Shown in pieces: positions 9,471 through 18,207 of a stretch of DNA of 64,000 nucleotides. This DNA comes from Novosphingobium sp. KA1 (GTDB taxonomy: Bacteria > Pseudomonadota > Alphaproteobacteria > Sphingomonadales > Sphingomonadaceae). Every line of letters begins with the position of its first letter. Positions within the stretch are counted from its first letter, which is position 1. The position numbers and the translations under genes were made by a program. The stretch is taken from contig NZ_CP021247.1 in assembly GCF_017309955.1 (NCBI RefSeq), positions 1,513,001-1,577,000 of the forward strand, read 5' to 3'. Below the pieces are notes generated by a model, which did not search any database, was not told where the DNA came from, and saw nothing but the letters and a program-made list of their open reading frames with translations.

Positions 9471-9535
9471 TGCCGTAGCGGCGCGCCAGCGGCAGAACTT
9501 GTCGAAGCGCGCCGGTGCTGCCATCAGCCTTGGCC

Positions 9536-10300
9536 ATGACCACACCGCTCATGACGCCGCCGGCTCGCATCCTGTCCATCGCCGGTTCCGATTCCTCGGG
9601 CGGGGCGGGCATTCAGGCCGACATCAAGACGATCACCGTGCTGGGCGGTTATGCCATGACCGCGATCACCGCGATCACCGCGCAGAATACCTGCGGGGTG
9701 ACGGACGTGGCGGCGCTTTCGCCCGAAATGGTGGCGGCGCAGATCGATGCCTGTATCGGCGATATCGGCGTCGATGCCGTGAAGATCGGCATGCTCGGCA
9801 GCCCGGAGATCGCCCGTGTCGTGGCCGAACGGCTCGAGGCGCTGGCGGTGCCGGTGATCTTCGACCCGGTGATGATCGCCACCAGCGGCTCGATTCTTGC
9901 CGACAAGCAGACCATCGCCGGGTTCGAGCGGTTGATGGCGCTGGCCACGCTGACGACGCCCAATGTCCCCGAACTGGCCGTGTTGGGAGGGGACGAGGGC
10001 ATGGCGGCGCGCGGCGTGACTTATATCGCCAAGGGCGGCGATGCCGATGGGCCACTGGTCGAGGATCGCCTTGTCCGTCCGGGAGAAGCCCCGCTGACAT
10101 GGACGGCCCCGCGTATCGAGACGCGCCACAGCCATGGCACCGGCTGCACCTTTTCCAGCGCCATAGCGACGTACATGGGGCGCGGCGACGATCTGGTTTC
10201 GGCTATCGAGCAGGCGCGCGGCTTCGTGCGCGGCGCCTTGCTGGCTGCCCCGGGCTTTGGCGCCGGGAACGGCCCGCTCGGCCATCACGCGATGCGCTAA
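9536..10300 (+). CDS. thiD: Bifunctional hydroxymethylpyrimidine/phosphomethylpyrimidine kinase
   Basis: ThiD phosphorylates HMP and HMP-phosphate in thiamine biosynthesis. The protein has 254 residues with the ribokinase-like motifs SIAGSDSSGGAGIQADIKT near the N-terminus, DPVM(I)A in the middle and the anion-hole segment HSHGTGCTFSSAIA near the C-terminus. ATG 9536 gives the compact N-terminus; a GTG at 9515 would add seven residues. No TPP riboswitch is visible in the 65 bp upstream, where transcription probably continues from glmM-DUF1272. Confidence 0.93.
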   Translation: MTTPLMTPPARILSIAGSDSSGGAGIQADIKTITVLGGYAMTAITAITAQNTCGVTDVAALSPEMVAAQIDACIGDIGVDAVKIGMLGSPEIARVVAERLEALAVPVIFDPVMIATSGSILADKQTIAGFERLMALATLTTPNVPELAVLGGDEGMAARGVTYIAKGGDADGPLVEDRLVRPGEAPLTWTAPRIETRHSHGTGCTFSSAIATYMGRGDDLVSAIEQARGFVRGALLAAPGFGAGNGPLGHHAMR

Positions 10301-10304
10301 GGGA

Positions 10305-10808
10305 CTATTCGGGAGCGTCCAGCCGCAGGTAGATGCTGTCGCACCAGACGCCGCCGACGTGCCATGTCCGCGCCGCGCGGCCGGTTTCCTGAAAACCCAG
10401 CCGGGCGAGCAAGGCCAGCGAGCGCCGGTTGCGCGGATCGACGTCGGCCGTGACATGCGCGAGGCGGTGTACGGCAAAGGCGCGGCCGATCACCGCTTCC
10501 AGCGCCTCTTGCGCATAGCCTTGTCCCCAGAACGCGGGATCGAGGATGAAGCCGATCTCGGGAAAGCGCCAGAAGCCGGCCTTGCCGATCACCCGCCCGT
10601 CCAGCGTGACGATGAAGTCCTCGCCCTGGTCCGGGGGAATCGCGATCATCCCGGCCAGCCAGTCGCGCGTTTCGGCCATCTCGGCATGGGGCGGGCGCGA
10701 CCAGTAGGCCATGGCCTCGGGCTGCACGAAGATCGCGTGAAGCGCTCCGGCATCGCGGGCAAGGGCAGGGCGCAGCAGCAGCCTTTCGGTGCGAAGCTGC
10801 GCCCCCAT
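10305..10808 (-). CDS. GNAT family N-acetyltransferase (RimJ/RimL-like)
   Basis: A 167-residue acetyltransferase. LRTERLLLRPALARDA is the typical RimJ/RimL-type beginning, FILDPAFWGQGYAQEAL carries the acetyl-CoA-binding Q/RxxGxG/A-like loop, and NRRSLALLARLGFQETG is the C-terminal motif B. It lies 7 bp downstream of the LOG family gene on the same strand, so the two form an operon. The acceptor substrate is unknown. Confidence 0.88.
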   Translation of the reverse strand: MGAQLRTERLLLRPALARDAGALHAIFVQPEAMAYWSRPPHAEMAETRDWLAGMIAIPPDQGEDFIVTLDGRVIGKAGFWRFPEIGFILDPAFWGQGYAQEALEAVIGRAFAVHRLAHVTADVDPRNRRSLALLARLGFQETGRAARTWHVGGVWCDSIYLRLDAPE

Positions 10809-10815
10809 TATGCGG

Positions 10816-11691
10816 TCAACCGCAGTCGAGGTCGTAGAACTCGCGCACGACCTTCCAGCCTTCCTCGGCGGTTTCGCACCAGTGGAACAGCTTGAGATCG
10901 CTCTTGTTGATCACGCCTTCCTCGGCCAGCGCCTCGAAATTGACCACGCGTTCCCAGAATTCGCGGCCGTAGAGCAGGATCGGCATCGGCTTCATCTTGC
11001 CGGTCTGGATCAGGGTCAGCAGTTCGAAGAATTCGTCGAAGGTGCCGAAGCCGCCCGGGAACACCGCCACCGCGCGGGCGCGCAGCAGGAAGTGCATCTT
11101 GCGCAGCGCGAAATAGTGGAACTGGAACGAGAGGCGCGGCGTCACGTAAGGATTGGGCGCCTGCTCGTGTGGCAGCACGATGTTGAGCGCCAGCGTCTCG
11201 GCGCCGACTTCGCGGGCCCCGCGGTTGGCCGCTTCCATGATCGAGGGGCCGCCGCCCGAGCAGACCACGAACTGGCGCATGCCCTTTTCCACGACCGCGC
11301 ACTTGCTGGCGATCTGGGCGAGTTCGCGCGCCACTTCATAATACTTGGCCTTGGCGACAAGGCGCTCGGCCACTTTCTTTTCTTCGTCGGTGGTGGCGCG
11401 GGCCAGCACGGCATCGCTCTGTTCGGGCGAAGGGATGCGGGCGGAGCCGTACATCACCAGGGTGGAGCCGATGTTGGCTTCTTCGAGCAGCATCTCGGGC
11501 TTCAGCAGTTCCAGCTGGAAGCGGACCGGGCGCAACTCGTCGCGCAGCAGGAACTCGGTGTCCTGGAAGGCGAGGCGGTAGGAGGGGTTCTGCGTCTGCA
11601 GCGTGCCTTCCTGCGCATCGGCGAAGGAGGCTTCCTGCTCGGCCTTGTAGAACCGGCGCTTGGTGACTTTGGTGTCTTCAGTATCGCTCAT
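10816..11691 (-). CDS. LOG family protein (TIGR00730-like nucleotide phosphoribohydrolase fold)
   Basis: A 291-residue protein of the LOG (formerly lysine decarboxylase-like) family, which includes cytokinin-activating and nucleotide 5'-monophosphate phosphoribohydrolases. The signature PGGFGTFDEFFE is present with the expected Arg/Lys upstream (YFALRKMHF), and YGSARIPSP plus VVCSGGGPSIMEAANRGA form the nucleotide-binding part. ATG 11691 is preferred over 11730 because it starts at MSDTED. The N-terminal extension of about 90 residues puts it in the longer bacterial subgroup. It is co-transcribed with the GNAT gene downstream. Confidence 0.9.
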   Translation of the reverse strand: MSDTEDTKVTKRRFYKAEQEASFADAQEGTLQTQNPSYRLAFQDTEFLLRDELRPVRFQLELLKPEMLLEEANIGSTLVMYGSARIPSPEQSDAVLARATTDEEKKVAERLVAKAKYYEVARELAQIASKCAVVEKGMRQFVVCSGGGPSIMEAANRGAREVGAETLALNIVLPHEQAPNPYVTPRLSFQFHYFALRKMHFLLRARAVAVFPGGFGTFDEFFELLTLIQTGKMKPMPILLYGREFWERVVNFEALAEEGVINKSDLKLFHWCETAEEGWKVVREFYDLDCG

Positions 11692-11788
11692 CGGGGTACC
11701 TTGGCCGCAGGACGCGGCGGGAGAAAGCACAAATATCTAGGCCGCTTGCGGTTGCATGCAAGAGACTGGCGCGCGTAGCGTGCGGGGC

Positions 11789-12847
11789 ATGACGAATTCG
11801 ACCCTCACCCGCCGCGCGGCACTGGCCGGTCTTGGCATTGGCGCGGCTTCGGCGGCGCTGCCGGCATGGCCCGCGTTTTCCGCAGCCCCCGCGCCCCGGC
11901 TGGTCAAGCCGCCGCGCCTGCGCGAGGGCGACGTGCTGGGGCTGGTGGCCCCGGCCGGTTTCATCGGCGACCGCTTCGGGCTGGAGCAGGTCATGGCGAG
12001 CGTGCGTGCCATGGGTCTCGTGCCCCGGCCCGCACCGCACATGCTGGAGCGCGAGGGCTATCTGGCCGGTTCGGATCGGACGCGCGCCGATGACCTGATG
12101 GCGATGTTTGCCGACCCTGACGTGCGCGGCGTGATATCGGTGCGCGGCGGCTGGGGCTGCGCGCGGATCCTGCCGCTGCTCGACTATGCGAGGATCGCGA
12201 GGACTCCCAAGCTGTTTGTCGGATTCAGCGACAATACCGCTCTGCACCTCGCCTTCGCGGCACGCACCGGCGTTGCCAGCATCCACGGCCCCAACGCCTC
12301 GGCCTCCTGGCCGCCGGCGGCCTGGGCGAACTTCCACGCGCTCGCTTTCGAGGGGGCGACGCCGACCTGGCAGGTGCCCGAAGGCACCGGCCTCAACCTG
12401 GCCGGACGCGGCAAGGACTTGCGCACCTTCCGCGGCGGCAAGGCGCGCGGAAAGCTGCTGGGCGGCAATCTCTCGGTGCTCTCGGCGCTGGTCGGCACGC
12501 CCTACCTGCCCGACTTCACCGGCGCGGTGCTGTTCCTGGAAGACACCAACGAATCCGAATACCGCATCGACCGCATGCTGACCCAGCTGGCGCTGGCAGG
12601 GGTGTTGGACAAGGTGGCGGGCATTGTCTTTGGCCAGTGCACCCATTGCACCAACCCCGACGGCGGCTTTTCCAACTTCACCATCTACGAAGTGCTCGAT
12701 CGCCAGTTCGGCGGGCTCAAGGTTCCGGCGTTCCAGGGGCTCCAGATCGGTCATATCGCCGCGCAGGACAGCGTGCCGGTGGGCCTGCCGGTGGAGATCG
12801 ACGCCGATGCCGGCACCATGCGCCTGCTCGAAGCAGCAGTTGGTTGA
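11789..12847 (+). CDS. LD-carboxypeptidase (S66 family), Tat-exported
   Basis: Serine peptidases of family S66 cleave the L,D-bond of muropeptides in peptidoglycan recycling; the family also contains MccF-type resistance enzymes. The protein has 352 residues. The N-terminus TRRAALAGLGIGAASAALP is a twin-arginine-like signal followed by the mature start near PRLVKPPRL. The nucleophile elbow is GFSDNTALH, and the conserved GVISVRGGWGCARILP and LFLEDTNESEYRIDRML segments are present. ATG 11789 places the Arg pair near the N-terminus. Confidence 0.92.
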   Translation: MTNSTLTRRAALAGLGIGAASAALPAWPAFSAAPAPRLVKPPRLREGDVLGLVAPAGFIGDRFGLEQVMASVRAMGLVPRPAPHMLEREGYLAGSDRTRADDLMAMFADPDVRGVISVRGGWGCARILPLLDYARIARTPKLFVGFSDNTALHLAFAARTGVASIHGPNASASWPPAAWANFHALAFEGATPTWQVPEGTGLNLAGRGKDLRTFRGGKARGKLLGGNLSVLSALVGTPYLPDFTGAVLFLEDTNESEYRIDRMLTQLALAGVLDKVAGIVFGQCTHCTNPDGGFSNFTIYEVLDRQFGGLKVPAFQGLQIGHIAAQDSVPVGLPVEIDADAGTMRLLEAAVG

Positions 12848-12865
12848 GGGGGCAGTTGAAGGGCG

Positions 12866-13264
12866 TCAGTTGATGAAATGCCGCCCCAGCGTGGGGTTGG
12901 TCAGGCTGCCGAGGCCGTAACGCGCGACAAGATCGGCATAAACCGCGCCGTCCAGCGGATCGGCAAATTCGAGCCCGGTGCCGTGCCCGTCAGACCAGGC
13001 CACGAAAGCCAGCGCCGGACGGCAGCCGGGCAATCCCAGGCTGACCGCTTCATCGGTTTTCAACGCCCCGATGCCTTCGATCCGGGCGCCGAAGCGGGTC
13101 AGATCCTTGAGTACCACGGTGGAACTGGTGAGATCATGGCGGAACGTCGCCATGATCTCCACGACCGCGCGCGGATCGCGGCGTTCCTGATCGAGGTTCT
13201 CAGTCTCGCGGCCCTCAGTCTCGGGGGAAATCTGCGGGCTGTGCGGTCTCCGGTACTCCACCAT
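12866..13264 (-). CDS. PilZ domain protein
   Basis: A 132-residue single-domain protein. The PilZ pattern is visible: an Arg-rich RxxxR-like start (ERRDPR at about residues 27-32), a beta-strand region VVLKDLTRFGARIEG (the D/NxSxxG position reads DLTRFG, a degenerate version) and the later GTGLEFADPL. It probably binds cyclic di-GMP, but the altered second motif lowers certainty. It converges with the LD-carboxypeptidase gene (18 bp apart). Confidence 0.8.
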   Translation of the reverse strand: MVEYRRPHSPQISPETEGRETENLDQERRDPRAVVEIMATFRHDLTSSTVVLKDLTRFGARIEGIGALKTDEAVSLGLPGCRPALAFVAWSDGHGTGLEFADPLDGAVYADLVARYGLGSLTNPTLGRHFIN

Positions 13265-13441
13265 GCGATCCGACCTCGCGCGTGTTGATGCTGCCTGTTG
13301 CGCGCAAGAATAGCGCGGTTTTCCTGCGTCCCCGCTTCCGGGCGCCTAGGCACTCTTCCGGGGGAAACGCATGGGATCGGAGTGCGTTCCTGATGCCAGG
13401 GGGTTTAACCTCGCCGCTCGCATCCCTAGTTTCCCATCGTC

Positions 13442-15490
13442 ATGACAACCGGAAAAGACCTGATGGCCCGTTCGCTGCTCGATCCCCTTGCCCTGCCCGA
13501 CTATGCCGCGCTGACCAGCGAGGCGATTGCCTCCGCGCTGGAAACCGCGCTGGCGGACATGCAGGCGGCCGTGGCGCGGATCGTGGCGGACAAGCCGGAC
13601 GATTTCGATTCGGCCTGGCTGCCGCTCGAGGCGGCCGATACCGCGCTGGACGCGCTGTGGTCGGCGGTCTCGCACCTCAAGTCGGTGGCCAACACCCCCG
13701 AACTGCGCGAGGCCCATGCCGCCGGCCAGCAGCGCATCGTCGAAGTGATGACGGCGGTATTCCAGGACCACGACCTCTACGAAGTGATCGCCGCGCTGGA
13801 GAGCAGCCCCGGCTTTGCCGGGCGCTCCGCTGCCGACCGGGCCGCGGTCGAGCACATGCTGCGCAGCTTCCGCCTCTCCGGCGTTGCCCTGCCGGCCGGG
13901 CAGCGCGCGCGCTTTGCCGAGATTTCGATGGAGCTGGCGGGCCTTTCCAATGCCTTTTCCGCCGCCGTCCTCGACGCGACCGATGCCTGGAGCGAGCACG
14001 TTACCGATGCCGCCGTCCTGGCCGGCATTCCCGAGGCGGCGATGGAGATGTTTGCCGCCAATGCCGCCGCCAAGGGGCTGGAAGGCTGGGTGGTCACGCT
14101 GCAGTGGCCCAGCGTCAACGCGGTGCTGACGTTTGCCGAGGATCGCGGCCTCAGGGAGCGTGTCTATACCGCCTTCGGCACCCGCGCCTCCGACCAGGGG
14201 CCCAATGCGGGGGAGTTCGACAACACGCAGCGTATCGCCCGCATCCTCGAACTGCGGCGCGAGGCGGCCACCTTGCTGGGCTTTGCCGATCCGGTGGAAC
14301 TCTCGCTCGCGACGAAGATGGCCCCGAATGCGGGCGAGGTGCTGCACTTCCTGCGCGATCTGGCCGCCCGCGCCCGCCCCGGGGCCGAGCGCGACCTTGC
14401 CGCCGCCCGTGAATTTGCCGCGCAGGACCTCGCCATCGACGATCTCCAGCCCTGGGACCTGACCTTCGTTGCCAACCGCATCAAGCTGGCGCGCTTTGCC
14501 GTCGACGAGCAGGAAGTGCGCGCCTACTTCCCGGTCGAGCGCGTGCTGGCGGGCTGGCAGGTGCTGCTCGGGCGCCTCTTCGGCATTACCCTGATCGAGC
14601 GGACCGGCGTTTCGCTCTGGCACGCCGATGCCCGTTATTACGATGTGGCGGACGAGCAGGGCGCGGTGATCGCCGGGCTCTACCTCGATCTCCACGCCCG
14701 GCAGGGCAAGCAGGGCGGCGCCTGGATGGCGCAGGCCCGCCCGCGCCTGTCCGAAGGCAACACCGCTCGTGTGCCGGTGGCCTACCTCACCTGCAACTTC
14801 GCGCCGAGGGGCGGCGACACCCCCTCGCTGCTGGCCCACACCGAAGTGGAAACGCTGCTGCACGAGACCGGGCACTGCCTCCACCACCTCTTCACCCGCG
14901 TCAACCGGCCGAGCGTGGCGGGCACCAGCGGTTTCGAGTGGGACGCCATCGAACTGCCCAGCCAGCTGATGGAAGACTTCGCCTGGGACCGCGAAGTGCT
15001 CACCGGCATGTCCGGCCATTACCGCAGCGGCGCGCCGCTGCCCGCAGAACTGTTCGAGAAGATGCTTGCCGCCCGCCGCTTCCAGTCGGGCCTCTTTGTG
15101 CTGCGCCAGATCGAGTTCGGCCTGTTTGACCTCCTGCTCCACCTCGGCACCATGGGCAGCGACCCGATGGAAGTGATCGAGGCGGTGCGCGAGGAAGTGG
15201 CGGTCGTCCACCCACCCGAATGGCACCGCTTCCCCCACGCCTTCAGCCACGTCTTCGCGGGCGGCTATGCCTCGGGCTATTACAGCTACCTCTGGGCCGA
15301 AGTGCTGGCGGCGGACGGCTTCGGCAAGTTCGTGGAAGCGGGCGTGGTGGACCGCGCGACGGGCGACGCCTTGCGCGAGGAAATCCTCTCGCGCGGCGCC
15401 ACCCGCCCGGCCGCCGACAGCTTCCGCGCCTTCCGTGGACGCGACGCGGACGTCACCGCGCTGCTGGAGCGGCGCGGGCTGCTGGCCTGA
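13442..15490 (+). CDS. M3 family metallopeptidase (oligopeptidase A / dipeptidyl carboxypeptidase type)
   Basis: A cytosolic zinc peptidase that degrades short peptides. The protein has 682 residues. The zinc site is HETGH with the first His near residue 474, followed by the third-ligand region (FEWDAIELPSQ). The C-terminal substrate-binding segment FSHVFAGGYASGYYSYLWAEVLAADGF is characteristic of M3. ATG 13442 was taken; ATG 13463 (MARSLLDPL) after GGAAAAGACC is an equally plausible start. The 177 bp upstream hold no other gene. A strong GC hairpin lies 54 bp after the stop. Confidence 0.95.
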   Translation: MTTGKDLMARSLLDPLALPDYAALTSEAIASALETALADMQAAVARIVADKPDDFDSAWLPLEAADTALDALWSAVSHLKSVANTPELREAHAAGQQRIVEVMTAVFQDHDLYEVIAALESSPGFAGRSAADRAAVEHMLRSFRLSGVALPAGQRARFAEISMELAGLSNAFSAAVLDATDAWSEHVTDAAVLAGIPEAAMEMFAANAAAKGLEGWVVTLQWPSVNAVLTFAEDRGLRERVYTAFGTRASDQGPNAGEFDNTQRIARILELRREAATLLGFADPVELSLATKMAPNAGEVLHFLRDLAARARPGAERDLAAAREFAAQDLAIDDLQPWDLTFVANRIKLARFAVDEQEVRAYFPVERVLAGWQVLLGRLFGITLIERTGVSLWHADARYYDVADEQGAVIAGLYLDLHARQGKQGGAWMAQARPRLSEGNTARVPVAYLTCNFAPRGGDTPSLLAHTEVETLLHETGHCLHHLFTRVNRPSVAGTSGFEWDAIELPSQLMEDFAWDREVLTGMSGHYRSGAPLPAELFEKMLAARRFQSGLFVLRQIEFGLFDLLLHLGTMGSDPMEVIEAVREEVAVVHPPEWHRFPHAFSHVFAGGYASGYYSYLWAEVLAADGFGKFVEAGVVDRATGDALREEILSRGATRPAADSFRAFRGRDADVTALLERRGLLA

Positions 15491-15543
15491 GGGTTCGTCA
15501 TCCCGGCGTGTGAGGCTGGCTGAAGGTTTCAAAAAGAGAAGAT

Positions 15544-15564
15544 TCCGGGGGATGATCCCCCGGA
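15544..15564. terminator. GC-rich hairpin after the M3 peptidase gene
   Basis: TCCGGGGGA and TCCCCCGGA form a 9-bp stem around a TGA loop, 54 bp after the stop codon. No T-run follows. It may be a terminator or one of the dispersed G5/C5 palindromes seen in sphingomonad intergenic DNA. Confidence 0.5.
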
Positions 15565-15772
15565 CCCTCGGAGCGCTATCTTTGCGCGCTGCTTAGGCGC
15601 GGCGCGCCCATGGTGAGGTTGAAGCGGAAGGTCTGTCGGCCATGCGGTGACAGAGACGGCTGTTTAGGCTGATGCCACGACTGTCAGGTGGAGCTGATTT
15701 GGGTTGGGAGCGGACTGTCGGGTTCGGATTTCAAAATACCAGTTGCTGATGCCAAATCCGCACCCAGAACTT

Positions 15773-15904
15773 CGTCATTCCCGCGAAGGCGGGAATCCAG
15801 TCAGCGCAGCGCGTCGAAGCCAAAGCCGGTGGGGAGATCGCGCCACTGCGGATTGCCTTCATTGCGACGTTGTTACTGGATTCCCGCCTTCGCGGGAATG
15901 ACGA
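15773..15904. repeat. Inverted pair of REP-like palindromes
   Basis: The left unit (15773-15801) has the core ATTCCCGC-GAAG-GCGGGAAT, flanked by CGTC and CCAGT. The right unit (15875-15904) is the same sequence on the opposite strand. They face each other across about 73 bp, like the paired REP/BIME arrangement of other bacteria. A diverged pair with the same layout lies at 25875-25965. Confidence 0.8.
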
Positions 15905-16182
15905 ATGGAGTGAACAATCGGCAAGCCATCCGGGTTCAACGAACATCTACTTTGGGGCGCATCCGGAAAGTCCGTTGCCGGCGAAGAAGTCGATTGCTCG
16001 GCCAAACTTACCCCACCCCCGCCTAACCACGCTGCAAATACCTAGTCTCCCGCATAATCGATTGGACTTGGCCGCCCGGTAGCGGACAACGGCCAGGCCC
16101 AGATTTCGCGTCATGCACGGTGCGGGATGCCTTCAGGACCCGACAGTAACGGGCCAGGAACAAGGGCGTGGAAAGGGAGAGA

Positions 16183-17445
16183 ATGGTTCGACATCACCAG
16201 GCCGGCTGGATGACCGGCATATCGCTGCTGCTGCCGATCACGCTGACGACGATGGCGATCGTGCTGTTGACGCCGATCGTGCCGGATCTGATGGCCGAGT
16301 TTTCCTCGGTGCCGAACCACGAATACTGGGTGCCGATGATCCTGACGCTGCCGTCGCTCTGCGTGGCGCTGCTGTGCCCGGTGGCGGGGATCATGGGCGA
16401 CTACTTCGGGCGGCGGCGCCTGCTGCTGTTCTCGTTCCTGCTCTATGCCGTGGTCGGCGTGATGCCGGTGTTCCTGCACGATCTGACCCATATCCTGATC
16501 TCGCGCGTGGGCGTGGGCATTGCGGAAGCGCTGATCTACGTGCTCTCGACGACGATGATCGGCGATTACAACAAGGGCGCCGCGCGCGACCGCTGGCTGG
16601 CGGCGCAGACCGCCTTTGCCTCGATGTCGGCGCTGCTGTTCTTCAACCTCGGCGGCGCGATGGGCGAGAGCGGCTGGCGCACGCCGTTCTGGGCCTATGC
16701 CTCGGCGCTGGTGATGTTCGCGCTGGTCTTCAAGTTCACGTGGGAGCCTTCGGGGGAGCCTTCGGGGGAGCCTTCGGGGGAGCCCTCGGGGGAGCCTGCA
16801 AGCGCGGCCCATCCTGATGACGAAGCCGATGTGCCGCCCCGTAATCTGTCGTGGGCGGGCTTTCCCTGGGCGAAGATGGCGATGATCGTGCTCATCACCA
16901 TCTACGGTTCGGTGTTTTTCTATACCGTGCAGATCCAGGCGCCGAGCGGGCTTGCCGCACTGGGGCTGACCAGCCCGGCGAAGCGCGGGTTCCTGACGTC
17001 CCTCGCCTCGATCGGGGTGCCGCTGGGCACGTTCCTCTATTCGCGGATCGGGCCGAAGTGGCCGGTCGGGCGATTGCTGCTTATCGAGTTCGCGCTACTC
17101 TCGCTGGGTTTTGCGCTGATGGGCAAGGCGGGCGCGGTGCCGGGCTTCCTGATCGGCTGCTTCATCAACCAGATCGGCGCGGGCCTGCTGCTGCCGACGC
17201 TGCTGGTGTGGTCGATGTCGATCCTCTCGTTCGAGATCCGCGGGCGCGGCACCGGGTTCTGGCAATCGGCCTTTGCGCTGGGCCAGTTCCTCTCGCCGCT
17301 GGTGGTGACCTTTGCCGGGCAGCATACCGGCGGGCTGCTGGGCGCGTTCATGACGTTTTCGCTCGCGGCGCTGGGCGGGGTGATCATTGCCCTGATCGCC
17401 TCGCGCATGAATGGAAACCACAAGCTGGAGGTGGCCCATGGCTGA
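16183..17445 (+). CDS. MFS transporter with an EPSG tandem repeat in the central loop
   Basis: A 420-residue major facilitator with about 12 transmembrane segments. The loop 2-3 signature is GDYFGRRRLLLF, and a long cytoplasmic loop separates helices 6 and 7. That loop contains four exact EPSG repeats encoded by a 12-bp tandem repeat. ATG 16183 follows GGGAGAGA closely; a GTG at 16168 after CAGGAACAAGGGC is an alternative. Its end overlaps the start of the SDR gene by 8 bp, so transport and the SDR reaction are probably coupled. The substrate is unknown. Confidence 0.9.
   Translation: MVRHHQAGWMTGISLLLPITLTTMAIVLLTPIVPDLMAEFSSVPNHEYWVPMILTLPSLCVALLCPVAGIMGDYFGRRRLLLFSFLLYAVVGVMPVFLHDLTHILISRVGVGIAEALIYVLSTTMIGDYNKGAARDRWLAAQTAFASMSALLFFNLGGAMGESGWRTPFWAYASALVMFALVFKFTWEPSGEPSGEPSGEPSGEPASAAHPDDEADVPPRNLSWAGFPWAKMAMIVLITIYGSVFFYTVQIQAPSGLAALGLTSPAKRGFLTSLASIGVPLGTFLYSRIGPKWPVGRLLLIEFALLSLGFALMGKAGAVPGFLIGCFINQIGAGLLLPTLLVWSMSILSFEIRGRGTGFWQSAFALGQFLSPLVVTFAGQHTGGLLGAFMTFSLAALGGVIIALIASRMNGNHKLEVAHG
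16744..16797 (+). repeat. 12-bp tandem repeat, four units, inside the MFS gene
   Basis: Four in-frame copies of GAGCCTTCGGGG (the fourth has CCC for CCT) start at 16744, 16756, 16768 and 16780, followed by a half unit. They encode EPSG four times plus EP. The 12-bp period keeps the frame, so copy number can vary by slippage without breaking the gene. Confidence 0.95.
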
Positions 17446-18151
17446 TCGCCTCAAGGGCCGCGTGGCCATCGTCACCGGAGCGGGGAACGGCATCGGCGAG
17501 GGCGTTGCCCGGATATTCCGGCAGGAGGGCGCGGCCGTGATCGGTGTCGACCTGTCCGGCGCCGACGAGACCTGCGATCTCGCCGACGAGGCGCAGACGC
17601 AGGCGCTGTTCGCCCGCATCGGCGCCGAGCATGGCCGCATCGACGTGCTGGTCAACGCCGCCGCCTTTGCCGTGTTCGGCTGGATCGAGGACCTCTCTTA
17701 CGCCGACTGGAAAAGGACGCTGACCGGCGAGCTGGACATCGTCTACCTCGCCACCCGCGCGGCCTGGCCGTGGCTCAGGGCGAGCGGCTCGGCGAGCGTC
17801 ATCAACTTCGCCTCGGCCAATGCGCGCCATGCGCTGGAAGGCTCGCCGGCGCTGGCGCACTGCGCGGGCAAGGGCGGGGTTCTGGCGATGACGCGGCAAC
17901 TGGCGATGGAGGGCGCGCCTCACGGCATCCGCGCCAACACCATCGCGCCGGGCTTCATCAGGACGGCGGCCACCGCGCGCCACCTCGCCGCCGATCCGGC
18001 CTTCGAGCAGCAAGTGCTCGCCAAGAACATGCTCAAGCGCCTCGGCGAGCCGGAGGACATCGCCTGGGCCGCCTGCTGGCTGGCCAGCGCAGAGGCGCGC
18101 TACGTCACCGGGGCCGATATTCCCATCGATGCGGGGGCGACGGCGTGGTGA
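17438..18151 (+). CDS. Short-chain dehydrogenase/reductase with His in place of the catalytic Tyr
   Basis: A 237-residue classical SDR. The cofactor motif TGAGNGIGEG is at about residues 14-23, and NAAAFAVFG is the NAG-like stretch. The position of the YxxxK pair reads HCAGK, so the usual catalytic tyrosine is histidine while the lysine is kept. The C-terminal ANTIAPGFIRT and VTGADIPIDAG are normal. The start ATG at 17438 follows GGAGG and overlaps the MFS stop by 8 bp. Whether it is an active oxidoreductase is open. A strong terminator follows 23 bp after the stop. Confidence 0.9.
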   Translation: MADRLKGRVAIVTGAGNGIGEGVARIFRQEGAAVIGVDLSGADETCDLADEAQTQALFARIGAEHGRIDVLVNAAAFAVFGWIEDLSYADWKRTLTGELDIVYLATRAAWPWLRASGSASVINFASANARHALEGSPALAHCAGKGGVLAMTRQLAMEGAPHGIRANTIAPGFIRTAATARHLAADPAFEQQVLAKNMLKRLGEPEDIAWAACWLASAEARYVTGADIPIDAGATAW

Positions 18152-18174
18152 GATCGATACCGTCGTGAAACGAA

Positions 18175-18202
18175 GAAGGCGGGGCCCCCCCGCCTTCCTT
18201 TT
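18175..18202 (+). terminator. Rho-independent terminator of the MFS-SDR operon
   Basis: GAAGGCGGGG (18175-18184) and CCCCGCCTTC (18188-18197) form a perfect 10-bp stem with a CCC loop, followed by CTTTT. It lies between two convergent genes and may also help stop the flavin monooxygenase transcript from the other side, where the T-tract is weaker. Confidence 0.85.
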
Positions 18203-18207
18203 GGGCA

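Larger units (their letters stand above)
15491..16182. other. Intergenic region with palindromes, no gene recognised
   Basis: About 690 bp between the M3 peptidase and the MFS gene. It contains a 9-bp-stem hairpin at 15544-15564 and a pair of oppositely oriented REP-like palindromes at 15773-15904. Nothing else coding was recognised, and its base composition is less GC-rich than the genes on both sides. Confidence 0.7.

Noticed and set aside
9471..9535. TPP riboswitch upstream of thiD
   Set aside because: The 65-bp gap has no room for the conserved CUGAGA and ACCUGA elements and none are visible.
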